Source: Chloroflexota bacterium
GTDB lineage: Bacteria > Chloroflexota > Anaerolineae > Aggregatilineales > Phototrophicaceae
Assembly (NCBI GenBank): GCA_013388735.1
Contig: JACAES010000079.1
Location: 1 to 54,352, forward strand
DNA length: 54,352 bases
Reading direction: 5' to 3'
Shown here: positions 33,732-44,308 of the stretch, one piece after another
Layout of the letters: the number at the start of each line of letters is the position of its first letter
How positions within the stretch are numbered: position 1 is the stretch's first letter
The notes under the pieces: generated by a model
The model's database searches: none
What the model was told of the DNA's origin: nothing
What the model saw: only the letters and a program-made list of their open reading frames with translations
Program-made: the position numbers and the translations under genes

Positions 33732-33754
33732 GGGGGCGATTATGCATCGCCCCC
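33732..33754 (-). terminator. Hairpin terminator after the cytochrome lipoprotein gene
   Basis: GGGGGCGAT and ATCGCCCCC form a perfect nine-pair stem with a five-base loop, 11 bases after the - strand stop codon at 33766. On the - strand it is followed by GTTCCTTTGC, an imperfect U-tract. Confidence 0.65.
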
Positions 33755-33765
33755 AACCCCGCCTG

Positions 33766-35637
33766 TCAGGCGTCTTCGTCCATGAGTTCCGAGAGGCGGG
33801 TTTTTAGACGTTTTCGGCGCTTGTGGTAGGTCGCCTCATCAATCTCACCGGCAGCATGGGCGTCGTCCAGTTCGGCAATCTGCCGAATTAACCCGTCAAT
33901 TAATGTTTGGGAGTCGGTGGGGGATGGCGCAGCCGAGGCCGCCAACGCCGGGGCGCGCCCGCGCAGATAGATGACCAACCCGGCGATGATGATGAGCGCC
34001 CCGCCGCCGACCAGCAGCACCGGCACCAGCGTATTGACCGGGACGATGCCAGCCGAATCGCCTGCGCTGCTCGCTGTTGGCTGGCCGCTCAACCGGAAGC
34101 GGAGGGTTTCGCCTGCCGGGCGCGAAAACGTCGCGCCGTAGCCCTGATAAGTAACGCTGCGGAGGGTTTGCGGGCCGAGCGGCGGCAGTTGATCGCTGGT
34201 GGCAGTAACGCTGTCGGGCGTGATGAGCAGCCGCACCGGCCCTTCGATGGCGTAGTTCATCGGCTGCTCGATTTGCAGGTCGCCGGTATAGGGCAATTCG
34301 TACAGTACATGCAGGATGTGTCCTTCGCCGGGCAGCACCGGGGCGGTGTCGGTCACGGTCAGGCCGTCGTCGCCGATCATATAACGCTGCTGGGTGTCGG
34401 CAAAACCACGTAACTGCGCGCCGGGCGGGATAGATACCGTCAACGAGCCATATTGATTTTCGGCAAAGAACTGGTCGGTGCTGAATACGCGGTCGGACGT
34501 GTTGGTGAAACTGAAAACCTGAGCAACCTGTACAACACCTTCGGCGGCTACCACCTGCGTGACCAGCCCCGTTATGTACATCACCGATGGGTCGCCGGTG
34601 ATGTCATAGATGGTCACCGGCAGTTCCAGCGTTGGCGCGGTCGGGTCGCCCGTGACAACGTTGCTGCCGAAAATGCGATCCTGGTAAACAGTCGTGACGA
34701 CATAGCTGTAATCGGCGCGAATGTTCACGTCGTCGAACCGGAAACTGCCATCCGAGTTGATAGCCACGTTACGGCTGACCTCATTAAAGTCGGCGTCTAA
34801 CTCGCGCAGCGTGACGATCAGACCCGGCGGAACGGTGCCGCCTGCCGTGCCGTTGGTGACGCTGCCGGTGATAGCTCCGGTTGTACTGGTCGCCCCTTCA
34901 GCGGTCGTTTCCGGAGTGGTAGCGGGTGGCACCGGCGTGACTGCCTGGGCGATTTTTTCCGCCGGCTGGCCGATCACTTCAACGCTGTCGAGCGCGCCGG
35001 AGCGCAGGAAGGCGGCTACCGCGCGGCGCTGTTCGTTATCCAGCGCGCTTATGTACTGGGATGCTCCGGCGGCTTCCGCTGCCTGCTGTAAGAGCGCCTC
35101 GTCGGTTAACTGTGCCAGTTCGGACTGAGCGGGCAGATCGCCACCTGCGCCCGCGCCGGTTGTCCAGAGTTGCTGACCGGCGGCGATGAGGTCAGGCGTG
35201 TAGGACATGGTGTAGGTATACAAGGCGACGGCCCAGCGTTCTTCGTCCGTCAGGGCTTCGTTCCAGGGGGGCATGAGGTTCTGTATACGGCCATTGGTGA
35301 TGGTGTTGTACCAGTCCAGCGGCGTCTGGTCACGGGTGGTGGCCGGGTCGGTAAAGTCGCGGGGGACGTTCGGTATCTGATCCTGGCCGGTACCGATCAA
35401 CACGCCGTCCCCGCGACCGGAAGCGCCATGGCAGCGGACGCACCGTTCGGCGTAAATCTGCGCGCCCAGCGCCAGATCGGGGGCAGCGGCAGGAAAACTG
35501 ACCTGCTGCGGCGCGGATGTAGCGGGCGGTAGGGTGGCGATAATCTGCGGTTCGCCCGCCAGCCCGCTGCACGCGGAAAGCAGCCCGATCAGCAGCAGGG
35601 CGAAACCGAGATGTCGGCTTACAGCTTTGTTCAGCAT
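33766..35637 (-). CDS. Membrane-anchored c-type cytochrome lipoprotein with C-terminal helix and short helical tail
   Basis: 623 residues from ATG 35637, chosen because it begins a proper lipoprotein signal with lipobox 'LLSAC' (Cys23); an upstream in-frame ATG at 35706 would add a polar 23-residue lead. Residues ~50-160 form a single class I cytochrome c domain with CVRCH (66-70) and likely Met122 ligand ('NLMPPW'). A Thr/Ala/Pro-rich linker follows, then a beta-rich, carboxypeptidase-regulatory-like domain ('GTVPPGLIVTLRELDADFNE'), a second beta domain, a membrane helix (about 540-565, 'LVPVLLVGGGALIIIAGLVI') and a charged SHOCT-like tail ('GEIDEATYHKRRKRLKTRL'). It is anchored at both ends. 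Separate operon from the nine-haem genes, but probably the same electron chain. Confidence 0.82.
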   Translation of the reverse strand: MLNKAVSRHLGFALLLIGLLSACSGLAGEPQIIATLPPATSAPQQVSFPAAAPDLALGAQIYAERCVRCHGASGRGDGVLIGTGQDQIPNVPRDFTDPATTRDQTPLDWYNTITNGRIQNLMPPWNEALTDEERWAVALYTYTMSYTPDLIAAGQQLWTTGAGAGGDLPAQSELAQLTDEALLQQAAEAAGASQYISALDNEQRRAVAAFLRSGALDSVEVIGQPAEKIAQAVTPVPPATTPETTAEGATSTTGAITGSVTNGTAGGTVPPGLIVTLRELDADFNEVSRNVAINSDGSFRFDDVNIRADYSYVVTTVYQDRIFGSNVVTGDPTAPTLELPVTIYDITGDPSVMYITGLVTQVVAAEGVVQVAQVFSFTNTSDRVFSTDQFFAENQYGSLTVSIPPGAQLRGFADTQQRYMIGDDGLTVTDTAPVLPGEGHILHVLYELPYTGDLQIEQPMNYAIEGPVRLLITPDSVTATSDQLPPLGPQTLRSVTYQGYGATFSRPAGETLRFRLSGQPTASSAGDSAGIVPVNTLVPVLLVGGGALIIIAGLVIYLRGRAPALAASAAPSPTDSQTLIDGLIRQIAELDDAHAAGEIDEATYHKRRKRLKTRLSELMDEDA

Positions 35638-35823
35638 GAATTGTTTACCCTTAGAATCGAGTCCATAAAAAGAAAATCCCACCTCAGGTTGGGACGAGTC
35701 AGGCACAACATTGTACTGCGAGCGGCAGCCTCTGCCAACCGGTGGCTGAGGTTTTGCTAAGGGCGAGTTGGGTGCGTTAAACTGGAAGCCGAACCGCCGC
35801 GCGTATACCGGAAAGGCAGTCTC

Positions 35824-36744
35824 GTGATTCTATGCGTCACCCCAAACCCTGCGATTGATCGTACCTTAGTCGTGCCAGGGTTTAAACCCGGCGCGGTGTT
35901 CCGCCCGACATCGCAGCTGGCCGCGCCCGGCGGCAAAGGTGTTAACGTGGCGCGGGCCGTGCGCGTGTTGGGCGGCGCGGCGCTGTGTGCCGGTTTTGTC
36001 GGCGGCGGCACCGGCAGGCAGTTGGCCGAACTGGCCGAGCGGGAAGGGCTGGGCGCGGTCTGGACGTGGATCGGCGCGGAAACCCGCACCTGTATCATCG
36101 TGGCCGACCCGGATGCCGAGGCGACCGTGATTAATGAAAATGGCCCGACCGTTACCGCTGAGGAATGGTCGCGGTTGGAAGCCGACATTCTGCGCGAGTC
36201 CGCCCAGGCGAGCGCCGTTTGTTTTAGCGGCAGTTTGCCCCAGGGCCAGCCGCCGGATGTTTTTGCCGGTCTGCTGCAAACGCTGCGGGGAGCCGGGCGC
36301 GCGGTTTGGGTGGATACCAGCGGCGCGGCGCTGGCAGCGGCGCTGGCCGTTCCCGGCCTTCATATCAAGGTTAACGGGGATGAAGCGGGCGCGGCGCTGG
36401 GGCTGGCCGTTGAAGACATCAACAGCGCGGCGCTGGCGGCGGCGCAACTGCGGGCGCGCGGCGCTGAAATCGCGGCGCTGACGCTGGGCGGGCAGGGGGC
36501 AGTCCTGGCGCACGAAACCGGATGCTGGCACACACAGCCGCCGCCGGTGAAAGTGATGAGTTCCGTCGGCAGCGGCGATTCGTTCCTGGCCGGTCTGGTG
36601 CAGGGTTTTGCCGCCGGCCTGCCGCCCGATGAGGCGCTGCGCTGGGGTGCAGCAGCAGGCACGGCCAATGCCATGTCGGTCGTCGGCGGGCGGTTTTCCC
36701 GCCAGGATTTTGAGTCTGTGCTGGCGGGTACGACCGTGAACCGC

Positions 36745-36750
<6 letters not shown>
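35824..36750 (+). CDS. 1-phosphofructokinase / hexose-phosphate kinase (PfkB family, FruK/LacC type)
   Basis: 308 residues from GTG 35824, with GGAAAGG upstream. 'ILCVTPNPAIDRTLVV' is the typical FruK/LacC start. PfkB signature 1 is 'GGKGVNVARA' (from 36) and signature 2 holds the catalytic Asp252 in 'SVGSGDSFLAG'. It phosphorylates fructose-1-P or tagatose-6-P to the bisphosphate. A LacD-type aldolase is encoded at 47565, ~11 kb away, which would fit a tagatose-6-P kinase. No fructose PTS is nearby. Its 3' end overlaps the convergent tex gene by six bases. Confidence 0.85.
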
Positions 36751-38883
<2,133 letters not shown>

Positions 38884-38887
38884 ATGC

Positions 38888-39820
38888 TTACCCGCCCACG
38901 CGCATCTGTTTGATCTGGGGCAGCAGGTCTTCAAGCAGCATCTTCAGGATGCGTTTGTCCGGCAGTCCCAGCACTTCTACCATGAAATAATCCACGCCCA
39001 GTTCGACAAACGGGCGCATCTGTTCAATGACCTGTTCCGGCGTGCCGACAAAGGCGTTATCGCGCGTCCATTTGAGCAGGCCGGATTGCCCCAGTTCGAC
39101 CGCTTCGGCTTCGGTTGCGCCCAGCACGATACGCCCGAACCAGGTCAGGCGAATGCTGGACGGGGCGCGACCGATGCTGGCGCAGTCCTGGTGGAGTTTG
39201 GCAACCATCTGCTGGTAGGCCGGGAAGTTTTTGTCCGAGACGTTCCACCAATCGGCGTAGCGGGCGGCCATCATCAGGGTTTTGTCGCCGCCGCCGCCAA
39301 CGATGACAGGTGGCAGGGGGTCAGGTTTGGGTTCGCAGTAAGCCTCGGTCACACTGTAATGGCTGCCCTGGTAGGTCACTTTGCCGGGTTCCGTCCACAG
39401 GCGTTTGAGGATTTCCAGTGTATCTTCAAGCTGCCCTCTCCGCGCTGACAGGGGCGGGAAAGGATAACCGTAACCCTTGTATTCGTCCTCTTTCCAGCCC
39501 GCGCCAACGCCCAGCAGCAGCCGTCCCTGGCTGAGTACCTGTAACGAAGCGGCCATCTTCGCCAGCAGCGCCGGGTTGCGGTAGCTCTGGCACATGACCA
39601 TCGAGCCGACCTGATAGGACGGCCAGCGAGCAGCCAGGAAACAGAGCGCCGTCCAGGCCTCGAAGGTGAACCAATCTTGCCAGAAAAGGTGATCGGTCAT
39701 CCAAAGGCTCTGGAAATGCCCGTCCAGAATGGGCAGCAGGGTATCCAGGTCATCCAACCAGTTGTTCAGCGGGCCGCGTGGCTGCCGCTCGACCAATGCC
39801 AGGCCAAATTCAACCGCCAT
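38888..39820 (-). CDS. LLM-class flavin-dependent oxidoreductase (probable F420-dependent)
   Basis: 310 residues from ATG 39820. The luciferase-like TIM-barrel family is shown by 'SLWMTDHLFW', 'VGSMVMCQSYRNPALLAKMA', 'QGRLLLGVGAGWKEDEYKGY' and 'PPVIVGGGGDKTLMMAARYA'. This subgroup is often F420-dependent in Chloroflexota and Actinobacteria; FMN use is the alternative. The substrate is unknown. It lies between the CocE hydrolase and tex on the same strand and is probably co-transcribed with at least one of them. Confidence 0.85.
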   Translation of the reverse strand: MAVEFGLALVERQPRGPLNNWLDDLDTLLPILDGHFQSLWMTDHLFWQDWFTFEAWTALCFLAARWPSYQVGSMVMCQSYRNPALLAKMAASLQVLSQGRLLLGVGAGWKEDEYKGYGYPFPPLSARRGQLEDTLEILKRLWTEPGKVTYQGSHYSVTEAYCEPKPDPLPPVIVGGGGDKTLMMAARYADWWNVSDKNFPAYQQMVAKLHQDCASIGRAPSSIRLTWFGRIVLGATEAEAVELGQSGLLKWTRDNAFVGTPEQVIEQMRPFVELGVDYFMVEVLGLPDKRILKMLLEDLLPQIKQMRVGG

Positions 39821-39898
39821 TATTCACCTCTCAGTATGAAGGCTCAATCAGTGGTCATTATACTGTCTGCGATGGGTTTGCTCCAAACTGCCCGGCTT

Positions 39899-41599
39899 TT
39901 AGATGACCGGCAGCAGCAACGCCGATGGATGCCGGCTGTCGTGGTAGATGGTCTGGGCGGCGGCCTGCATGTCCGTGCCGTTGAGACAGTCGCCCGTTCC
40001 CAGGTTGCGACTCCAGCGGGGGTGCGCGCCGCTGGATACCTGAAGCCTGATCCGATGACCGGCCTTGAAGCGGTAGGCGGTAGCCCACATGTCAATCTCG
40101 ATGCAGAAACTTCCATCGGGCTGGCGCTTGATTCGTCCCGGTTTGATGCGAAACAGCCCGTCGCAGATATTCATTGAGCGGCCATCCGGGTAAACATCAC
40201 ACAGCCGCCCGAAGAAGTCGGCGCAGTCCAGGCTTGACCCGGCATAGAGTTGCAGCCGCACCGGACCGATGATTTCCACCGGCTCATTCAGGGGCGCGGT
40301 GCTGAAGATCAGCACGTCGGGGCGGGCTTCCAGGGCGCGGTTGTCACGCGGGCCGGCCAGCGGGCTGAACTGCGCGCCGCCGACCATCGGGGTAGGGTCG
40401 GCGGGGTTGTAGCAGTAGTGATCGGCTGCTTCATGTTCGGCTGGAAGCTCGTGATTGAGATGCTGGCCGGCGTGCAGATAGTAAGGTGTTTGGCGCGCCA
40501 ACGGCGGCCAGATGTCCATCTCGCGCCATTCGTTGGCTCCCATCACATACACACGAACCGGCTTGCTGCGGATGGTTTCGGGTTTTCCCTTCAGATGGGC
40601 GTCGAACCAGCGAATGCCTTCGCGCAGATCGTACAGGCTGATAATCTCGCTGAAGTGATGCCAGGGGCCAATCGTCAGATAGGGCTGGCGTCCGGCGGCC
40701 TGGAGCGCAGCGTAATCGCTTAGGGTCGTGCGCAGGAAAAAATCGTACCAGCCGCCGATGAGATGCACCGGGGCGGCGGCGCTTTCCGGCCTGGTTTTTT
40801 CGTGAACGTCCAGCCAGAGCCGGTCATCCGGCCCGGCATGGCTCAACCATTTGCGGAAAAACGGCACAGCTTCGCCCAACGCGGCCTGATCGCTTTCGAT
40901 GATGGGCAGAGATGCATAGGCGGGGTTGATGCTGCGTTCGATACTGAGCAGCAGTCTGAGGCCGTGCAGCAGATTTTTGCCCCGGTCGAGCGCCCGGAAA
41001 ATCGCCAGCCAGCGCAGCGCGAGGCTCAAATCCAGCGCGCCATCAGGATAGACGATGGTCTGCAACTGCGAGCCGGTGATGCTTGGCACCAGCGCCCGCA
41101 CCGGCGGCGCGTCGGCAATCACCCACTGAGCGATGCCCAGGTAGCTGCTGCCCCACAGGCCGACGACGCCGTTATACCAGGGCTGTGCGGCCAGCCAATC
41201 CAACGTGGCGAGGCCGTCGTCACGCTCGTTGAAGTAGGGGTCAAAGACGCCGCCGGATTCGAAGCGCCCGCGCGTATCCTGGATGACCACATGATAACCG
41301 CGCTCGGCGAACCGGAAGGCGGCGAAGTTCAGCAGCCAGCCGAATGCTCCGGCTTTTTTACAGCGGCCATAGGGCGAACGGATGAGAATGGTCGGATAGC
41401 TGCCGGGGGCTGCCGGAGAATAATGATCGGCGGCCAGCGCCAGGCCGCCGCCGACCGGGACGCGCAGCCCTTCTTCCAGCCGCACCCGATACATCACTGG
41501 TGGCAGTCTCATGATGGACGCCAGGATGTGACGGCGCAGGCGATAGACCAACAGAACCAGGAGTCCCAGGACGAACAAGATGCTGCGGACAGCTTTCAC
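39899..41599 (-). CDS. CocE/NonD family alpha/beta hydrolase (X-Pro dipeptidyl-peptidase-like), membrane-anchored
   Basis: 566 residues if started at GTG 41599; a GTG at 41611 or an ATG at 41701 (overlapping the reductase gene) are alternatives. The N terminus has one hydrophobic helix ('ILFVLGLLVLLVY'), an uncleaved anchor or signal. The peptidase S15 fold is shown by 'YPTILIRSPYGR', 'GYHVVIQDTRGRFESGG' and the nucleophile motif 'GLWGSSYLG' (Ser152). The C-terminal jelly-roll domain includes 'GPVRLQLYAGSSLDCADF' and 'RIRLQVSSGAHPRWSRN'. Family members cut esters or acyl-Pro peptides. It follows the thioester reductase by 34 bases on the same strand. Confidence 0.85.
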   Translation of the reverse strand: MKAVRSILFVLGLLVLLVYRLRRHILASIMRLPPVMYRVRLEEGLRVPVGGGLALAADHYSPAAPGSYPTILIRSPYGRCKKAGAFGWLLNFAAFRFAERGYHVVIQDTRGRFESGGVFDPYFNERDDGLATLDWLAAQPWYNGVVGLWGSSYLGIAQWVIADAPPVRALVPSITGSQLQTIVYPDGALDLSLALRWLAIFRALDRGKNLLHGLRLLLSIERSINPAYASLPIIESDQAALGEAVPFFRKWLSHAGPDDRLWLDVHEKTRPESAAAPVHLIGGWYDFFLRTTLSDYAALQAAGRQPYLTIGPWHHFSEIISLYDLREGIRWFDAHLKGKPETIRSKPVRVYVMGANEWREMDIWPPLARQTPYYLHAGQHLNHELPAEHEAADHYCYNPADPTPMVGGAQFSPLAGPRDNRALEARPDVLIFSTAPLNEPVEIIGPVRLQLYAGSSLDCADFFGRLCDVYPDGRSMNICDGLFRIKPGRIKRQPDGSFCIEIDMWATAYRFKAGHRIRLQVSSGAHPRWSRNLGTGDCLNGTDMQAAAQTIYHDSRHPSALLLPVI

Positions 41600-41633
41600 T
41601 GAAAATCTCACTTTCGCTGCGTGGTGCTGATCG

Positions 41634-42875
41634 TCACCCAACCGGCACAGCCCGGCTTGTGATTTTCTCTGGGCTGATCGGCTCCCATTCCAGGCGGCCA
41701 TTGTGAGCGAAGCGTGACAGGAAGGTGTGGATCAGCCGGCGATCAATCGGCGGGCAGCCGATCCCCGACCCGGCCAGCGCGCGCTGGGTGGCGGCTGTCC
41801 CCAGCGCGTAATACGCCGAGTCGCTTACGCCCAGCATCCGCCGCGCGAAGTCAATGTGGAAGAACGGCAGCAGCGGATGCAGGGGATTGCAGTCAGGGTT
41901 GGCGCGTTCCTCAATGGCCTCGACCCACTGGTTAAAGGCCAGTTTTTTGACCGGATAGCCTGCCTCGATCACCAGATCGAAAATGTCGCTCCAGTGGATA
42001 GGTGTCGGGTTGAGCAGGTGAAAAACCTGACCGACCGACTCCGGCTGGCGCGACAGGTAAACCATCGCTGCTGACACAAAATCCACCGGCGTCATATCCA
42101 TCAGATTGTGAATATCCGGCGCGTAACCGGCCTGTATGGAGCCGATCATCATGCGGGCGACAAAATCATCCACGTTGGATGCGCCGGTCTGGCTGTCCCC
42201 GACGATCAAACCGATACGGTGAATCGTCACCGGGATGCCCCGATCGCGCGCGATACGCACCACTTTTTCGGCCACGTATTTGGTTTGGAAATAGCCTACT
42301 TCGGGACACTTGGTTTCGTCAAGGTCATCGGCTTCATTTCCACCGTTGAGGTCTTTGTAGGCCAGCAGAATCCCCAGCGAGGAGACAAAATGAAACGGCT
42401 TGGCTTTGACGCTGGTTGCCAGGCGCAGCCCTTCCTGCGTGCCGCCGACGTTGGCGGCTTCCAGATAATCGTAGGGTGCAATGTAGCTGAGTTTGCTGCC
42501 GCAGTGATATAAACTGTCCATATCTTCGGCGAGCTTCTCAAAAGCGTCCGGCGCGAGGCCAAACCGGGGCAGCTTCAAATCGCCGACGACCGGCTTAATT
42601 CGGCGCTGATAATCGTCCTTCCAGATCAGATAACTGTCCAGATTTTGCCGGATGCGCTGGAGAGCATGTTCGGGGGTGTAGGCGCGCACCAAACAGTAAA
42701 CATCGGCGCCGGTGGTTTCCAGCAAGTCGCGCAGCAGATAAGCGCCGACGAAGCCGGTGACACCGGTCAGGAAAATACACTCCGGTTCGGTGGTTAGGTC
42801 AACCGGGGTTTCCAGGGGCACGATAGATGGGTCAAGCACGGCGCGGCGGTCCAGATTTGTAATCGAGTTAGCCAT
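41634..42875 (-). CDS. Stand-alone thioester reductase (extended SDR; acyl-CoA or acyl-ACP reductase)
   Basis: 413 residues from ATG 42875. The Rossmann motif 'LTGVTGFVGAYLLRDLL' (36-52) and 'VYCLVRA' match terminal reductase domains of carboxylic acid reductases and NRPS (NAD_binding_4). The active site is Ser165/166 ('FVSSLG') and Tyr195-xxx-Lys199 ('GYFQTKYVAEKVV'). There is no adenylation or carrier domain, so it must take a free acyl-CoA or a separate acyl-ACP, giving aldehyde or alcohol. It is divergent from the patatin and WS/DGAT genes, so fatty alcohol supply for wax ester synthesis is a natural hypothesis. Confidence 0.85.
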   Translation of the reverse strand: MANSITNLDRRAVLDPSIVPLETPVDLTTEPECIFLTGVTGFVGAYLLRDLLETTGADVYCLVRAYTPEHALQRIRQNLDSYLIWKDDYQRRIKPVVGDLKLPRFGLAPDAFEKLAEDMDSLYHCGSKLSYIAPYDYLEAANVGGTQEGLRLATSVKAKPFHFVSSLGILLAYKDLNGGNEADDLDETKCPEVGYFQTKYVAEKVVRIARDRGIPVTIHRIGLIVGDSQTGASNVDDFVARMMIGSIQAGYAPDIHNLMDMTPVDFVSAAMVYLSRQPESVGQVFHLLNPTPIHWSDIFDLVIEAGYPVKKLAFNQWVEAIEERANPDCNPLHPLLPFFHIDFARRMLGVSDSAYYALGTAATQRALAGSGIGCPPIDRRLIHTFLSRFAHNGRLEWEPISPEKITSRAVPVG

Positions 42876-42960
42876 CACATTAAAACCTTTTCGCTGTAGT
42901 ATATCTTTCAAATTAAGCGGGATTTAGGCACACAAAAAGTGCTGAATATAGTTAAAGAGG

Positions 42961-42974
42961 ATGATTTTTATCAT
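42961..42974. promoter_or_regulatory. Weak Fnr-like dyad in the divergent reductase/patatin region
   Basis: ATGAT-TTTT-ATCAT has the layout of an Fnr/Crp-family box (TTGAT-N4-ATCAA) with eight of ten consensus bases. It lies in the ~230-base AT-rich region between the thioester reductase and patatin genes. Chance occurrence is quite possible in such sequence. Confidence 0.2.
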
Positions 42975-43108
42975 GGCGCTAAGCCTGATCTGCGCTCATG
43001 TCAAAATTTAACGGTTGTATGATGTTTGTTCTCAGACGGGAAGCGAGCATGTGTTAAAATAAGGGGATAAAATACAATTACTCGCAAGTAGAATTTTCAG
43101 GAGCCGTC

Positions 43109-44161
43109 ATGCGCGAAATCCCCCAACTGCATAAGAAGCCCGGCACGGCGATTGTCCTCAGCGGCGGGGCGACCAAAGCCTTCTACTTTCATCTGGGCGT
43201 GCTTAAGGTACTTCAGCCGGAGAACATCACATCTATTGTGGGTTCAAGCGCCGGCGCAGTGGTGGGAGCTTTCATCGCTTCCGGCGCGACGGTAGATAAC
43301 CTCCTGGGGGCACTGCATCAGGATCGGGTGTATCTGCCTAAGTTTGATGCCTGGGTGCGCACGCTGACCTCGACCATGCTGTTTAAACCCAAATATCAGG
43401 ACATCGCCTGGCAGTCCTTGCTGACCGGTTATGCCGGGCTGCGTTTTCTGGCTTCGCTGCCGATGCTGTATAACCGCGACCTGGTGACCGAGGCGCTTGA
43501 CCGGCTGATCGAGAGCCAGTCTCATGTCAGCGGTTTTTTTGATGCTATCGCGCTGGAAAATCTGTTTAAGTCGCTGCTGCCGTCCACCGATTTTGCCGAT
43601 GCCGAAATTGACCTGTACGTTGTGGCGACCTGCCTGGACTGCCGTAAGCGCGGTGTTTTTAATGGCATCTATGAGTTTGAGGATACCGAAAACATTTTTA
43701 TGTTCAACGTCCCCATTCACAAGGCCGTGCGCGCTTCCACCTGTATTCCGGGTATGTTCGAGCCGGTCAAGGTAAACGGCAAATATTACGTTGACGGCGA
43801 AATCAAACAGACGCTTTCGGCGGATATTGGCGTCCGTCTGGCCGATAAAGTGATCGTATCGCATACCTATCAGCCGCTGTACATGGGAGATGGAGGAAGC
43901 GTAAAAGACCTGGGCTGGGTGAATATTGTCAAGCAGTCCGCCACCATCGTTTTGAGCGAACGTATCGCCATATGGCGGCATATTTACGAACAGCAGAATC
44001 CTGATAAAGAGATTATCTGGATTCAGCCCGACCCTGAAGATGTCGAATTTTTCACTGCGCCAGAGTTTTCGTTTAGCCCGGATGCACAGAGGAAGATGAT
44101 TCGCAGCGGTGAACTGGCCGCGCTCAAGGCTTTGAATAAAACACCCAGTGAGGTCATATAG
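43109..44161 (+). CDS. Patatin-like phospholipase / lipid acyl hydrolase
   Basis: 350 residues, with CAGGAG before ATG 43109. The patatin catalytic elements are complete: oxyanion loop 'LSGGATKAFYFHLGVLKVL', nucleophile elbow 'GSSAG' with Ser47, and the dyad Asp229 in 'YYVDGE'. No signal peptide, so it acts in the cytoplasm or on the inner membrane face, or on lipid bodies. Family members free fatty acids from phospholipids or triacylglycerol. It precedes the WS/DGAT gene by ~150 bases on the same strand. The gap contains only a 12-codon reading frame (44162-44200) of no evident significance. Confidence 0.9.
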   Translation: MREIPQLHKKPGTAIVLSGGATKAFYFHLGVLKVLQPENITSIVGSSAGAVVGAFIASGATVDNLLGALHQDRVYLPKFDAWVRTLTSTMLFKPKYQDIAWQSLLTGYAGLRFLASLPMLYNRDLVTEALDRLIESQSHVSGFFDAIALENLFKSLLPSTDFADAEIDLYVVATCLDCRKRGVFNGIYEFEDTENIFMFNVPIHKAVRASTCIPGMFEPVKVNGKYYVDGEIKQTLSADIGVRLADKVIVSHTYQPLYMGDGGSVKDLGWVNIVKQSATIVLSERIAIWRHIYEQQNPDKEIIWIQPDPEDVEFFTAPEFSFSPDAQRKMIRSGELAALKALNKTPSEVI

Positions 44162-44308
44162 ATGACCAACGAGCTAACGCTGCTGGCCGTAAAGGGTTGA
44201 GTTCACCTGCTCACCCGCCAATCTTATCTGTTTGGAACGCGAACGGGAAATACCTTTTATTGATTGCTGCGCGAGAAAGGGGAAGATCTGGTGAAACAAG
44301 GAAAACAT

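Larger units (their letters stand above)
33323..33765. other. AT-rich intergenic region upstream of the multihaem operon
   Basis: 443 bases without a credible gene, clearly lower in GC than the flanking genes. It holds the leader of the cytochrome operon with a perfect inverted repeat (33358-33397) and, at the far end, the terminator of the cytochrome lipoprotein gene (33732-33754). Between ~33420 and 33720 I see only AT-rich sequence and no clear promoter match, although the - strand promoter must lie here. Confidence 0.7.

Noticed and set aside
44162..44200. Twelve-codon reading frame directly after the patatin stop
   Set aside because: Too short, no upstream ribosome-binding site of its own beyond the gene end, and no reason to think it is translated.
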